Origin: Ningiella ruwaisensis
GTDB lineage: Bacteria > Pseudomonadota > Gammaproteobacteria > Enterobacterales > Alteromonadaceae
DNA: 64,000 nucleotides
Reading direction: 5' to 3'
Assembly (NCBI RefSeq): GCF_004798935.1
Contig: NZ_RAHT01000003.1
Coordinates: 372,001-436,000 of the forward strand
Part shown: positions 1 to 8,486 of the stretch, piece after piece
Position numbering within the stretch: position 1 is the first letter of the stretch
Layout: the number at the start of each line of letters is the position of its first letter
Translations under genes and position numbers: made by a program
The notes under the pieces: model-generated
Database searches by the model: none
Seen by the model: only the letters and a program-made list of their open reading frames with translations
Told to the model about the DNA's origin: nothing

Positions 1-449
1 TTACCGTCGCTTTTTTGCGTTTCAATTGCCCTTAGTGCAGTGCTGCTAATTTCTTCAAGTAAAGCGTCGATTTTCGCCTGATTGGTCTCGTCAAACATCT
101 CTTTAACAGGAATGTCATTAGCGGCAGTGGTCTCCTCCTCGCTGTCCTGCTCACGGTTCAACAGATTCACAATTCGTTTTTCGGTAAGTTTAGATAACTC
201 AATGCTTAAGGCATTTATTTTGGCTTGTGCATCAGGCGACACTTGAAAATTCGCGATTGGCTTTGTGACTATCATATTAATCGCTTCGTTTGACAGATTA
301 ATACTTCGAAACGCGATTTCTTCATCAATTCGATTCTCAACCAGCTTGATCGCAATATACTGCAACAGAGCGAGCAGTAATAAAAACATGCCGCTTATAA
401 GAAAGATATAGGCGCTGAGTGATAGGCGTTTTAAAAGAAGAATAGGCAT
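1..449 (-). CDS. Membrane-anchored protein, N-terminal part, cut by window edge
   Basis: The reading frame is open from an ATG at 447-449 to the window edge (149 codons and no stop seen). Residues about 10-30 form one hydrophobic segment (SAYIFLISGMFLLLLALLQ) after a short basic start, so this is a signal anchor or the first membrane helix. The rest that is visible is polar, helical and acidic (a run of EEE near residue 107), probably periplasmic. This layout fits the sensor part of a chemoreceptor, kinase or cyclic-di-GMP protein, but no catalytic domain is inside the window and I do not assign a function. AAGAG lies about 8 bases before the ATG. It diverges from the gene at 822. Confidence 0.7.
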   Translation of the reverse strand, partial: MPILLLKRLSLSAYIFLISGMFLLLLALLQYIAIKLVENRIDEEIAFRSINLSNEAINMIVTKPIANFQVSPDAQAKINALSIELSKLTEKRIVNLLNREQDSEEETTAANDIPVKEMFDETNQAKIDALLEEISSTALRAIETQKSDG

Positions 450-619
450 ACTCGATTGCTCTTTTGATTGTGTTCTTACTGATTGCGTACTTTTTATGTT
501 CTTTCAATGGAAACTGAATTTTTGAGTCTTAACATACTAAACAAGTTTTGAGCCACTCTGGCGAACTTATAAGTGAATGAAATATCGATAAATTATCTCA
601 AGTTTCATCTTTATCTTGA

Positions 620-649
620 GAGATTATCCCCAAATAGGGAAATAATCTC
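620..649. repeat. Imperfect inverted repeat in divergent promoter region
   Basis: The arms are GAGATTAT-CCC and GGG-AA-ATAATCTC around a 6-base loop; they pair except for a two-base bulge. It lies mid-way between the divergent genes, so it may be a regulator site or a transcript hairpin. No matching regulator is identified. Confidence 0.4.
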
Positions 650-734
650 CTGATTTCGGGATTTTTTGTAAGTCTTTTGCCTTGCTACTTTGCAAAGATC
701 TTCTAAGTCATTGAAAAAAATACTTATCTACAAA

Positions 735-750
735 TGGCACGCGCTTTGTA
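735..750 (+). promoter_or_regulatory. Sigma-54-like promoter element
   Basis: TGGCACG-N4-TTGTA matches the sigma-54 consensus TGGCACG-N4-TTGCW except for T in place of C in the -12 GC. It ends about 71 bases before the ATG at 822 and points the right way. The mismatch is at an important base, so confidence is moderate to low. Confidence 0.35.
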
Positions 751-821
751 ATGTTGTACATGAAGCGCATTCAAACATGAATCGCAACAAGCCATGTAGA
801 TAGACCCTAAAGGAGAAACAT

Positions 822-1412
822 ATGTTAAACATAACACCACGCGCATTATTTGCCTCGATTTTTGCTTCGGTTTTTGCCTCGACAATGCTCATTGGGCTTT
901 GCACCACTGCTTCTGCAAACCCAAAATCTGATGCTATGCAAGAGCCAGAGATTCAAATGATTAAAATCAAAAGTAACGACCAAGAAACAGTAGAGCTTGA
1001 GGTTGTTAACAATTTCGAAGATGCAAAGATTTACAAAATCGACAAGTTAGATCTGGAAAACGAAGCCCACTTACAAGCCGTGCTTTTTGATTTAGATGAG
1101 AGTACACGAAAAAATGTAATTGATGCCTTAAAAGAGCTTGGTAAAAATAAGGATAGGCTAAATCGAAATGTAGGTGAGATGGAAGAAATCAAAAAAATGA
1201 TGGTACTTAGAACCGGTGAAATAGAAGGCTTAGAGGCCATACTTGATGAAACATCAAATACTCACATCATCACAGCGCTTAAAAATGTAGAAAATTTGAA
1301 ACCTATGATTGCCAAAAGCAAAGCAGATGCCCTCATTTCCCTGCTTGAAGGTGGTGAATTTACGCCCGAGCAGCTTGATAGAATTCAATCCGCACTTGAT
1401 AGCAAGCGCTAG
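822..1412 (+). CDS. Secreted hypothetical protein, helical and charged
   Basis: A 196-residue protein with a classical signal peptide (hydrophobic stretch about residues 9-28, cleavage after ASA near 32). The mature part is rich in Lys, Glu, Asp and Leu without cysteines or membrane segments, and is predicted by eye to be mostly helical, possibly coiled coil. No family motif is recognised. The start is well set: AAAGGAG lies 6 bases before the ATG. It is a single-gene unit ending in a strong hairpin at 1426-1463, and a sigma-54-like element lies upstream. Function unknown; location periplasm or outside the cell. Confidence 0.75.
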   Translation: MLNITPRALFASIFASVFASTMLIGLCTTASANPKSDAMQEPEIQMIKIKSNDQETVELEVVNNFEDAKIYKIDKLDLENEAHLQAVLFDLDESTRKNVIDALKELGKNKDRLNRNVGEMEEIKKMMVLRTGEIEGLEAILDETSNTHIITALKNVENLKPMIAKSKADALISLLEGGEFTPEQLDRIQSALDSKR

Positions 1413-1425
1413 GCATCAGCCTATT

Positions 1426-1463
1426 AAATGACAAAACCCAGCCTTGGCTGGGTTTTGTCATTT
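1426..1463. terminator. Bidirectional Rho-independent terminator
   Basis: A perfect 18-base stem (AAATGACAAAACCCAGCC and its complement) closes on a TT loop, with A-rich and T-rich flanks on both sides. It sits between two convergent genes (end of 822-1412 and end of 1475-2056) and can serve both. Confidence 0.9.
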
Positions 1464-1474
1464 TACTATCGGAT

Positions 1475-2056
1475 TTATTTACGACGTGCTAATAATCCTA
1501 AAAGCGCAAGACTTACTAAGGCAATGCTTGCTGGTGCACTGACTTCACTGACGCTTACTTCCAGCTGTGCATTGCTAAAGTCAGCCATCTTAAGCCCGAA
1601 AATAGGAGTAAGCGGGTCGCCATTGAAAAATCCTTCGTTAGGATCGATGCCTTGGTCAGCGCCTACTGAAAACAAATAGTCACCAACATTTAGTCCACTT
1701 ATGGTAATGCTGGCAAGCAAAATGTTATCTCCGCTTACTGCAAAAGGCATAAATGGAACGGCTGGAGCAGGAACGGAGCCTGACAAGGCATCACCATCTG
1801 TACTTATAAATGGAGTGAACATTGCCCCTAACTCAACGAGCATGTCGCTTGCAAAAAGCTGAGTAGCATCCTGAAACAAGTCTAATCCAAAGTTGGTAAA
1901 CGCACTGCCGTCTATCGTTGATGCACTTATATTAAGCACCAAGTCTTCGCCAAGGCTAAGGTTTTCATTTTCAGCGCTTAGGCTCAAAATAATCGCAGCA
2001 TTGGCGCCAGTACTTATGCCAGCGAAAAGTAAAAGTGAAGCGAGTAGATTTTTCAT
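1475..2056 (-). CDS. PEP-CTERM-like secreted protein with cohesin-like domain
   Basis: A 193-residue exported protein. Residues 1-20 are a signal peptide (cleavage near GANA). Residues about 22-165 read like a cohesin-type beta sandwich as found in PEP-CTERM proteins: an early SLGEDLVLNISAS strand pair, a FGLDLFQDATQL segment resembling the F-x-L-x-[FY]-D core, and a late ILLASITISGLNVGDY segment. The C terminus (about 172-193) has SAPAS, a hydrophobic helix and ARRK, the pattern of an exosortase sorting tail in which the usual PEP is replaced. The cohesin call is from pattern only. It lies 132 bp downstream of the dockerin-bearing nuclease on the same strand. No exosortase gene is in the window. 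Confidence 0.65.
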   Translation of the reverse strand: MKNLLASLLLFAGISTGANAAIILSLSAENENLSLGEDLVLNISASTIDGSAFTNFGLDLFQDATQLFASDMLVELGAMFTPFISTDGDALSGSVPAPAVPFMPFAVSGDNILLASITISGLNVGDYLFSVGADQGIDPNEGFFNGDPLTPIFGLKMADFSNAQLEVSVSEVSAPASIALVSLALLGLLARRK

Positions 2057-2188
2057 TGTTTTTCCTTATTTGTGTATACAGCTTGCGCCTTGACCTTGAT
2101 ACAGCATCGATGCTTATTTTTTTAATACGAAGCGTGTCAAAGTAAGGCGCGTCCTCTAGTTATTTTCTTAGTATTGATTAAACAGTTA

Positions 2189-5100
2189 TTAATCGTTGCG
2201 TGTGAGATACAAATTGTACCAGGCCATTAGGTCATTAAAGCTAATCAGGCCATCGTTGTCTATATCCGCAGCAGAGTTAAAGCCATCCATGCCGTCACGC
2301 AAACCAAGCGCACGATAAATAATGAAGTAATCGTCAAAGCTTAAGACGCCATCGCCATTCACATCTCCCAAAACTGCTTGCGCGCTAAAGCTAAAGCCAA
2401 CAATCACTGGATCATGATCTGAAGAACGATAGAAAGAATCATCCAAATAGCTTGCAGGCTTATCTGCGCCGCCCGGTAACTCATCATCATAATCTAAAGC
2501 AATGGGTTCATCAGCATTGATATGCCACTCTACAACATCTTCCACCAAGTCAAAGGCCTGGTCGTTGGCAAGTGCGTAGTCAAGTGAGCCAAAAGCGCCT
2601 CTGAATGAATAACTGTAAGCGAGTGGACCTTCCAATTCACGGGCTAAATCAACATAACCCGCTCCCTGCAACTCGCGAATAGGATCTTCTTTAGCATAGC
2701 TGTTTAAGTCACCCACGATAAAGGTCGGCTTATCTGCAAAGTTGCTTGCCAGCCAAACATGTAATGCCTGTGCTGCTCGCGTTCGCGTCAGATTACAATT
2801 GCCTTGCTCTGCATCGTCATCGCCTGCACCGCAACCACTGCCTTTAGATTTTAAATGATTAACGCTAACAACAAACTCTTCACCGCTTGCATTGTCGCTA
2901 AATATTTGTGCCATGGCAGGGCGGTTACGACGAGTATTAAATAGCGGTCCGTCTTCGTCTACAATGGAGTTAGATTCATCAAGAATTTGAACCTCTCCAA
3001 CAGGGCTAACGCTAGCTACCTGATAAACCATACCAACGGTGATTTGATCGGTACCTATGGTAGTGCCTGCATCAACAAAGGCATAAGTACCCTCGCCAGC
3101 GCGTGCATTCAGTGCATTAACCAATTGCGCAATAGCGCTATTTGCGCCAAAGCCGTCGTTTTCAAGCTCCATTAAGCCAACTACGCTTGAATCCAGCGCA
3201 ACAATCGCATTGGCGATTTTAGCCAGCTGTAATTCGTATTCAGCCTGATTATCAGCACCACGCGGTGTTGGGAAATCGCCGCCTTCTCCATCACCGTTAA
3301 ACAGATTGAGCACATTAAAGCTAGCAACTTTCAAGTCCCCTTCCACAACCGGGATATCAGGTCGCTCGCTCGCGCTTACTGTTGGCGAAGCTGCAGGGCG
3401 AATACGATAGGCGTTAAAACCATAATCTACCGCCCCGACAACATTGCTTATGGTAGAGCCTGTTCTTAAGGTATTATCTGTCGATAACGGTCCGTTTAAA
3501 TCAACCGATTCGGGTGCGCCATTTAATAAGTCATCATAAATGATTTTATTGCGCGCATTTTCAGCCGCAAGTGCTGCTGCCGCTTCAGAGCCAGGCAGAT
3601 GCAGGTGAGTCGGGGTATAAATACGTTCGCTGGCAACTTCTATTTCACCAAAACGAGTGTAGTTAAAAGTATTGACAATTGTAAGCGCTGCGTCACTTGC
3701 AATTAGCATCCCCTCATAGGATTCAAAACTGTCCCCCTCTTCTAGCGGGAAGCTTAGCACAAGAGGTTCAACCACAGTACTAGAGCAAGAGGCAGAAACT
3801 TCACTGGCAGCTAATTGCGTCTTGCCAAAAAATTCTTCTACGGTGCCCAGAACGCGTACCACATCTCCCTCAGCCACGTTGATTGCCAACTCGTCGGTAT
3901 ATACAAATAAACCTTCCGATGAGCGAGGGTCCTCGTCATACTGTGCTAATTCTTCCTGAATAAAGAAACCGTCTAAACCGGGCGCAACTAAAGACACAAC
4001 CGCTTCAATTACCACTTCGCTTCCGGCAATGGGGGATGCCTCTGAATTGCCTTGAATAGCGTGAATCAATGTTGCATCGTCCGAACAAGCGCCAATCAGG
4101 GTTGGGTCACCGCCGTCTCCACCATCATCACCACCGCCATCGCTGCCAAAGCGACCAAGGTCATCAAAAGAATCTTGCGCAAATCCTGTCCACTGCGCGC
4201 TAGGGTCAAAGGCATCGTCAGGATTAGTATCTCCTTCACGTGTATTGACATTTCGAAGTAAAGTATTGTTTTGCGTGCTGGTATCGCCCGTGCCCCACTC
4301 AGAGCCAGGGTCAACACCAACTTGTCCAATTACGTCGATGATCATGCCCATTGGGTCGCGCAATACGACAGCATCATCACCATTAAATGCAACATTGCCA
4401 AGCTGGTCGGCAACATCAAGCACGTCTTCGACTGCACTGCCATTGGCTACAACAAATACATCATTGCTTTCAACGCTTCCCTCAAGCGAGATGACGGTCC
4501 CTGCATTTGTATTGCCATTAAAATAAATTTCGACCTGATATCCGGCAAGCGATACTGTGCTACCTGTTCTATTGGCGATTTCAAGGGCTTTATTATTACT
4601 GCTACCTTCAATATATTCTGAGAAAAAGAGCGTGGAGGCAGCAAATTCAAAACTGCCCACAGGAATAAGCGGTTCATCTGCACTGTTGTTTGATGTTTCA
4701 CCATCGAGGCTATTGGCGCCCTCAGCGCGCCAGTCATCAATATTAAAGCTTGATGAAGCAAAGGTTTGTGAAACGCGATAAGCAAAGCTGTCCATATACT
4801 CCCAGGCCTCGCCACTGCCATCAACGTTTATATCGCCATATAGGTCAATGACTTCGCCGTTACAGTATAATTCGATGGCATCGTCACCATTTATGGCCAT
4901 AGCACCGCTTGTAAAATCTGGCGCAAAGCCGAAGAAGCTTTCAAATTGTGCAGATTCAGAAGCAATATAAATAAAGTCTCCGGCATTCGCGCTGGTAGCA
5001 GGGAAGGTAAACTCCTGACCATCACTGCCGCCGCCATTGTTTGCGCTGCCAACACCGCAAATAGACAAATCCGCGATATCTTCAGATACATATATTTCAA

Positions 5101-5797
5101 CGCCTTTAGGTGTGCCACCACTTAAAGGACCATCGTATATGGCAGTTAGCAACATTGGCGTTGCCGAAACGTTGCCGCCGCCATCACCACCATCATCGCC
5201 GCCGTCATCACCGCCATCATCACCATCGTCGCAGCAGCCTTTATGCGTACCTAAATTGCTAAAGTCGTCTTGAGCCAACGCTATCCATTCAACTGATGGG
5301 TCAAACTCGTTGGAACTGTCAGGGTCACCAATGCTGATGATATCGGCTCGAAGCAAGGTTGAATTTTGAGTGCCAACACTATTATCAACGCCGCCAAGCC
5401 ATTGAGAGCCTGGATCAAATCCTACCTGTCCGATGGAGTCAATCACGGTATCGCCATCGCGAAGCTCAATGGCATCATCGCCGTTATAAAAGGAGACTGT
5501 GGACGTTAAATCGGCTTTTTCCAGTATTTCGCTTGTGGCGTCGTTATCTGAAATAACATAAACCGCGTTAGGTTCTAGAACGCCCGAAAGTGCAATGACA
5601 CCGCCGGCAGTTTCACTGCCGTTATAATAAAAATTTAAAGAGTAGTTAGAGAGGTCAACGCTTGCGTCGCTGTCGTTATATAACTCAATGGCTTTATTGT
5701 TACTAGAGCCTTCGATATATTCAGAGATGTACACATCAGCGTGTGCAGCAGAGGTGAAACATCCTGCTACCACGAGGGCGAGAGTGGTTTTCTTCAT
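2189..5797 (-). CDS. ExeM-type extracellular nuclease with LTD, OB, EEP and dockerin-like domains
   Basis: A 1202-residue secreted nuclease that probably degrades extracellular DNA for nutrients or biofilm control. Order: signal peptide 1-20; lamin-tail (LTD) domain about 21-185; Asp-Gly linker 189-208; second, more divergent LTD about 212-380; third LTD about 388-552, close to the first (both open with SEYIEGSSNNKA); Asp-Gly linker; OB-fold-like region about 570-690; endonuclease/exonuclease/phosphatase domain about 822-1137 with MELEN (Glu878), NHLKSK (His981), GDLN (Asp1030, Asn1032) and SSDHDP (Asp1127, His1128). It ends with two calcium loops, DVNGDGVLSFDD (1145-1156) and DIDNDGLISFND (1179-1190), a type I dockerin layout. 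Known ExeM proteins end in a GlyGly-CTERM tail instead. AAGGA precedes the ATG by 8-9 bases. Confidence 0.9.
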   Translation of the reverse strand: MKKTTLALVVAGCFTSAAHADVYISEYIEGSSNNKAIELYNDSDASVDLSNYSLNFYYNGSETAGGVIALSGVLEPNAVYVISDNDATSEILEKADLTSTVSFYNGDDAIELRDGDTVIDSIGQVGFDPGSQWLGGVDNSVGTQNSTLLRADIISIGDPDSSNEFDPSVEWIALAQDDFSNLGTHKGCCDDGDDGGDDGGDDGGDGGGNVSATPMLLTAIYDGPLSGGTPKGVEIYVSEDIADLSICGVGSANNGGGSDGQEFTFPATSANAGDFIYIASESAQFESFFGFAPDFTSGAMAINGDDAIELYCNGEVIDLYGDINVDGSGEAWEYMDSFAYRVSQTFASSSFNIDDWRAEGANSLDGETSNNSADEPLIPVGSFEFAASTLFFSEYIEGSSNNKALEIANRTGSTVSLAGYQVEIYFNGNTNAGTVISLEGSVESNDVFVVANGSAVEDVLDVADQLGNVAFNGDDAVVLRDPMGMIIDVIGQVGVDPGSEWGTGDTSTQNNTLLRNVNTREGDTNPDDAFDPSAQWTGFAQDSFDDLGRFGSDGGGDDGGDGGDPTLIGACSDDATLIHAIQGNSEASPIAGSEVVIEAVVSLVAPGLDGFFIQEELAQYDEDPRSSEGLFVYTDELAINVAEGDVVRVLGTVEEFFGKTQLAASEVSASCSSTVVEPLVLSFPLEEGDSFESYEGMLIASDAALTIVNTFNYTRFGEIEVASERIYTPTHLHLPGSEAAAALAAENARNKIIYDDLLNGAPESVDLNGPLSTDNTLRTGSTISNVVGAVDYGFNAYRIRPAASPTVSASERPDIPVVEGDLKVASFNVLNLFNGDGEGGDFPTPRGADNQAEYELQLAKIANAIVALDSSVVGLMELENDGFGANSAIAQLVNALNARAGEGTYAFVDAGTTIGTDQITVGMVYQVASVSPVGEVQILDESNSIVDEDGPLFNTRRNRPAMAQIFSDNASGEEFVVSVNHLKSKGSGCGAGDDDAEQGNCNLTRTRAAQALHVWLASNFADKPTFIVGDLNSYAKEDPIRELQGAGYVDLARELEGPLAYSYSFRGAFGSLDYALANDQAFDLVEDVVEWHINADEPIALDYDDELPGGADKPASYLDDSFYRSSDHDPVIVGFSFSAQAVLGDVNGDGVLSFDDYFIIYRALGLRDGMDGFNSAADIDNDGLISFNDLMAWYNLYLTRND
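5174..5233 (-). repeat. Asp-Gly linker tandem repeat in nuclease gene
   Basis: Short near-identical units (GAT GAC GGC GGT type) encode a run of DDGG repeats between the first two LTD domains, with a shorter copy near 4110-4141. Such repeats can change copy number by slippage, which here would alter linker length only when whole codons are gained or lost. Confidence 0.7.
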
Positions 5798-5911
5798 GGT
5801 TTAGTCCTTGGCTTTCTATTGTTTTTTAATGCCTGAAAATTATGCTGTCTGTCGAAACAAGCTCGATATCATAAAAATGATTTGCTACATAAATATGACA
5901 AGTTCTTAAAA

Positions 5912-5927
5912 CAAAGCAAGTGCTTTG
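5912..5927 (-). terminator. Weak terminator hairpin after the 5975-9437 gene group
   Basis: CAAAGC and GCTTTG pair around a 4-base loop and, read on the minus strand, are followed by TTTT. It lies just past the stop of the minus-strand gene ending at 5975. The stem is short, so this is tentative. Confidence 0.4.
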
Positions 5928-5974
5928 CAGATTTTGCCAACTTTCAAATTGCGTAGCGTTCGCGTTGAAGCGCA

Positions 5975-6973
5975 TCAAGCCGGCGCAAAATAAAATAAAC
6001 AGTCTGAGGTCGCAATATCCACTCGCGTTGTCACCATAAATAGCGTCATTTTACAGACGTTGCGAAAGAGTCCTTCCTTGATTTCAAAGCATTTACTCAG
6101 TGAAATACTGGGTCGGTCAAGGCACAAAACTTCGTTTAATTGTTTATCCGACCAGCCCAGTGTGGTGCCTTTTGCAATGGTGCAGAAGTTAAACGACTCC
6201 AAATCCTGTCGCAAGGTAATATCCAGTGGCTGCGCTTCACTGTTATAACTTATACTTGTATTGGCCTGTAGCTCTAACCTTCTGGGCAAAGCGAGCAATT
6301 CAATTTCTTGCCGTAATACAAAAATGTTCTTTGAGGAGAAATAATTTTTAAGACCTTGGTACGCTACAATATCGGACTCTGCATCCTGCGCCCCACCTGC
6401 TTCAACAGTAATGATCGGACAGTTGAAATCCTGTTCCATGATTGAGCCTAAACGGATATCGGTATAAATCAATCGATGGGTAAAAAACGAAGCAAGTGTC
6501 AGATGCTTTGCTGATTGATGGGTGCTGACGCAAAAGGCAGGGCCGCTGCCAGAAGTGTTGTGCAAATCTACGACCGCTTCGGGTTTGAAAGAATCAATAT
6601 AAGCTTGAATGCTGTGGGCAAGTTTTGTTTGCAGGTCTTTTCTATTGGAGTTAAAGCAGCGGTTAAGATCCTGCTGACCAGGCAGCATTCTATGATAAAA
6701 CACCGGCTCTGTTCTTGCCGCCACAACTGAGGCAATGACAATTTTAAGATTTACTTCGGGAACAAAACCTTCTTTGAGCAACTTATGAACCGCTTTGAGT
6801 CCCGATGGTTCGTTGCCATGTAACAAGGTTACCAACACGCGACAACGACTCTTGTCCCTACCGTCAATGTGAATAATGCTTGCGCCACCAAGTTGGACCA
6901 AAAAATCAAGGAGCGTTGCACCCACTTCATCAGGATGAGGTTGATTTATATGATTTAGTTTTAAGCTACTCAT
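5975..6973 (-). CDS. Succinylglutamate desuccinylase/aspartoacylase family hydrolase
   Basis: A 332-residue zinc carboxypeptidase-fold amidohydrolase of the AstE/AspA group. Visible signatures are LLHGNEPSG (50-58; His and Glu zinc ligands), DLNRCFN (102-108), DLHNTSG (136-142; third zinc ligand His) and the ITVEAGG segment with the likely catalytic Glu191. Family members cleave the N-acyl group or amide from amino acids such as succinylglutamate or acetylaspartate; the substrate here is not known and no arginine-succinyl pathway genes are near. It lies 28 bp downstream of a GCS2-type ligase on the same strand, so the two are probably co-transcribed and may act on the same amide. Confidence 0.85.
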   Translation of the reverse strand: MSSLKLNHINQPHPDEVGATLLDFLVQLGGASIIHIDGRDKSRCRVLVTLLHGNEPSGLKAVHKLLKEGFVPEVNLKIVIASVVAARTEPVFYHRMLPGQQDLNRCFNSNRKDLQTKLAHSIQAYIDSFKPEAVVDLHNTSGSGPAFCVSTHQSAKHLTLASFFTHRLIYTDIRLGSIMEQDFNCPIITVEAGGAQDAESDIVAYQGLKNYFSSKNIFVLRQEIELLALPRRLELQANTSISYNSEAQPLDITLRQDLESFNFCTIAKGTTLGWSDKQLNEVLCLDRPSISLSKCFEIKEGLFRNVCKMTLFMVTTRVDIATSDCLFYFAPA

Positions 6974-7001
6974 GTATCACCTGTTTATCGTCCTGATGGC
7001 T

Positions 7002-8447
7002 TTACCACTGCGCCACAGGGAGATTACTCTCCGATAGCGCCATATAGTCATTTAACATCCATTCAAGGGCTTCTGACTTATCGTACTTGCGCTGATACTT
7101 ATCGAGTTGTTTAAGCTGCCATTGTGCGCCTGTTTGTCGACTTGCAAGGCGCCTTTCGATAATCCCCAAATACTTTGATATCTCAGTTGAGTCCATGTTT
7201 AACTGTGATAGCCCCGTTTCCGCTTCTGGCAATAATTTACCAATTACATCGCACACATGGTGCTCTTGCAAATAGTGCTGTTTAGGGCCCGGCCACAGAA
7301 TATTGGCATCGAGGCCGTTTTGCGCCGCCCGGTAAAAGTTATATTCTGCATATTCAAACGGCAGTTTGTTAAGCATATCGGGCATGTAGGCTGATAATGC
7401 CTGAGTTAAACCAACGGCAAAGGCTGCATTTGCCATCATGTCGTCAACTGTTGGTCCGGCAGGTAAAGTTCGATACTCTATCCTCAAATGTGGGTGCTTA
7501 CCGGCATCGAACACGGCCCGGTTCCATGACCAAACGGTACCGTGGTGCAAATTAAGCTCGGCGAAGGCGGTGTTATCGGGTGATACATAGGGCAATAAAG
7601 GCCGATAGAGCGCAACATTTTCGGCAAACAGTTCCCAGGCACCTTTGCGAACCCAACCGTGTCCAAATGATACCCGCGCAGGCTGCCGCCAGTTTGTTAA
7701 AGAGTGAATTCGGTTATCTATACTTTGTTTAAACAGTGCAATTCGCGTCTCGCACCATAGGCGCTGCCCTAAAAATGTGGGAGAATTGCCTGCAAGCGCA
7801 AGGACTAGCGGTGTTGTAAGCTGCGCGGCGTTAAAAAGGTCGGCAAAACGTTCGCCGGGTACTTTCAGGTGCACCTGAAATGAGGTGTTCGCGCCTTCAA
7901 GTGTCACTTCATCACAAGCCATTTTCAGTGAATCTTTACCATTAATATCCACAATAAACGGTTCGCCCTTTAAGGCAGTGAGCTCATTGGTCAGTGCACG
8001 GTAGCGAGGCATGTCGGTCATAAAATCCCGCTGTAAGTGCGAACTATCCAGCGTCGGCAATATACCAATGCAAGCAATCTTTGCTTCTTGCGTCTTAGCG
8101 CTTGCTTTTAGCGACGACAAAAACGGCATGAGCTCTTTTGTCATTTCGCTAAAAGGTTTACCTGATGCCTTCACGGGCGATAGATTAAATTCAAGATTAA
8201 ATTTGTTTAGTTCCTCGGTTAGCAAGGGATGTTGTAACTTTTTTAAAATAAGCTCGTTGATGGGAAGCGGTTTCCCTTTTTTGTCAATAATATAAAGCTC
8301 AAGCTCTGCCCCAAGGCTGGCAGCACCAGATGAAAAATTAGGCGCTTCAATTATTTCTTTTAACTCAGCCAGCTGACTGTGCAGGCGTTTTCTAAAAATA
8401 TCGTGATCTGTGGGGGTGAAGTGGTCTTTATCAAAATGCTGGCCCAT
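7002..8447 (-). CDS. Glutamate-cysteine ligase family 2 (GCS2) carboxylate-amine ligase
   Basis: A 481-residue cytoplasmic enzyme of the GCS2 family, which makes gamma-glutamyl or similar amide bonds with ATP. The N-terminal GAELELYIID motif and later blocks GHGWVRKG and ELNLHHGTVWSWNRAVFD are typical of the glutamine-synthetase-like core; the length exceeds YbdK-like members (about 370 residues). It is not the E. coli GshA type, and whether it makes gamma-glutamylcysteine cannot be decided from sequence. The gene is followed after 28 bp by the aspartoacylase-like hydrolase and preceded after 39 bp by the secreted protein gene at 8487-9437, suggesting a three-gene transcript. Confidence 0.8.
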   Translation of the reverse strand: MGQHFDKDHFTPTDHDIFRKRLHSQLAELKEIIEAPNFSSGAASLGAELELYIIDKKGKPLPINELILKKLQHPLLTEELNKFNLEFNLSPVKASGKPFSEMTKELMPFLSSLKASAKTQEAKIACIGILPTLDSSHLQRDFMTDMPRYRALTNELTALKGEPFIVDINGKDSLKMACDEVTLEGANTSFQVHLKVPGERFADLFNAAQLTTPLVLALAGNSPTFLGQRLWCETRIALFKQSIDNRIHSLTNWRQPARVSFGHGWVRKGAWELFAENVALYRPLLPYVSPDNTAFAELNLHHGTVWSWNRAVFDAGKHPHLRIEYRTLPAGPTVDDMMANAAFAVGLTQALSAYMPDMLNKLPFEYAEYNFYRAAQNGLDANILWPGPKQHYLQEHHVCDVIGKLLPEAETGLSQLNMDSTEISKYLGIIERRLASRQTGAQWQLKQLDKYQRKYDKSEALEWMLNDYMALSESNLPVAQW

Positions 8448-8486
8448 TATTTCACTCTCTTTATAAGCAATGTATTTTTGGGGTTC

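Larger units (their letters stand above)
450..821. other. Divergent intergenic region, 372 bp
   Basis: No convincing gene is present. It holds the promoter regions of two divergent genes, an imperfect inverted repeat (620-649) and a sigma-54-like element (735-750), both listed separately. AAAGGAG just before 822 is the ribosome binding site of the next gene. Confidence 0.6.

Noticed and set aside
1428-1679. 83-codon plus-strand frame
   Set aside because: Begins inside the terminator and is antisense to the PEP-CTERM gene.
5174-5233. Regular short repeats that could suggest a CRISPR or minisatellite
   Set aside because: They are codon repeats for an Asp-Gly linker in the nuclease; no spacers, no cas genes.
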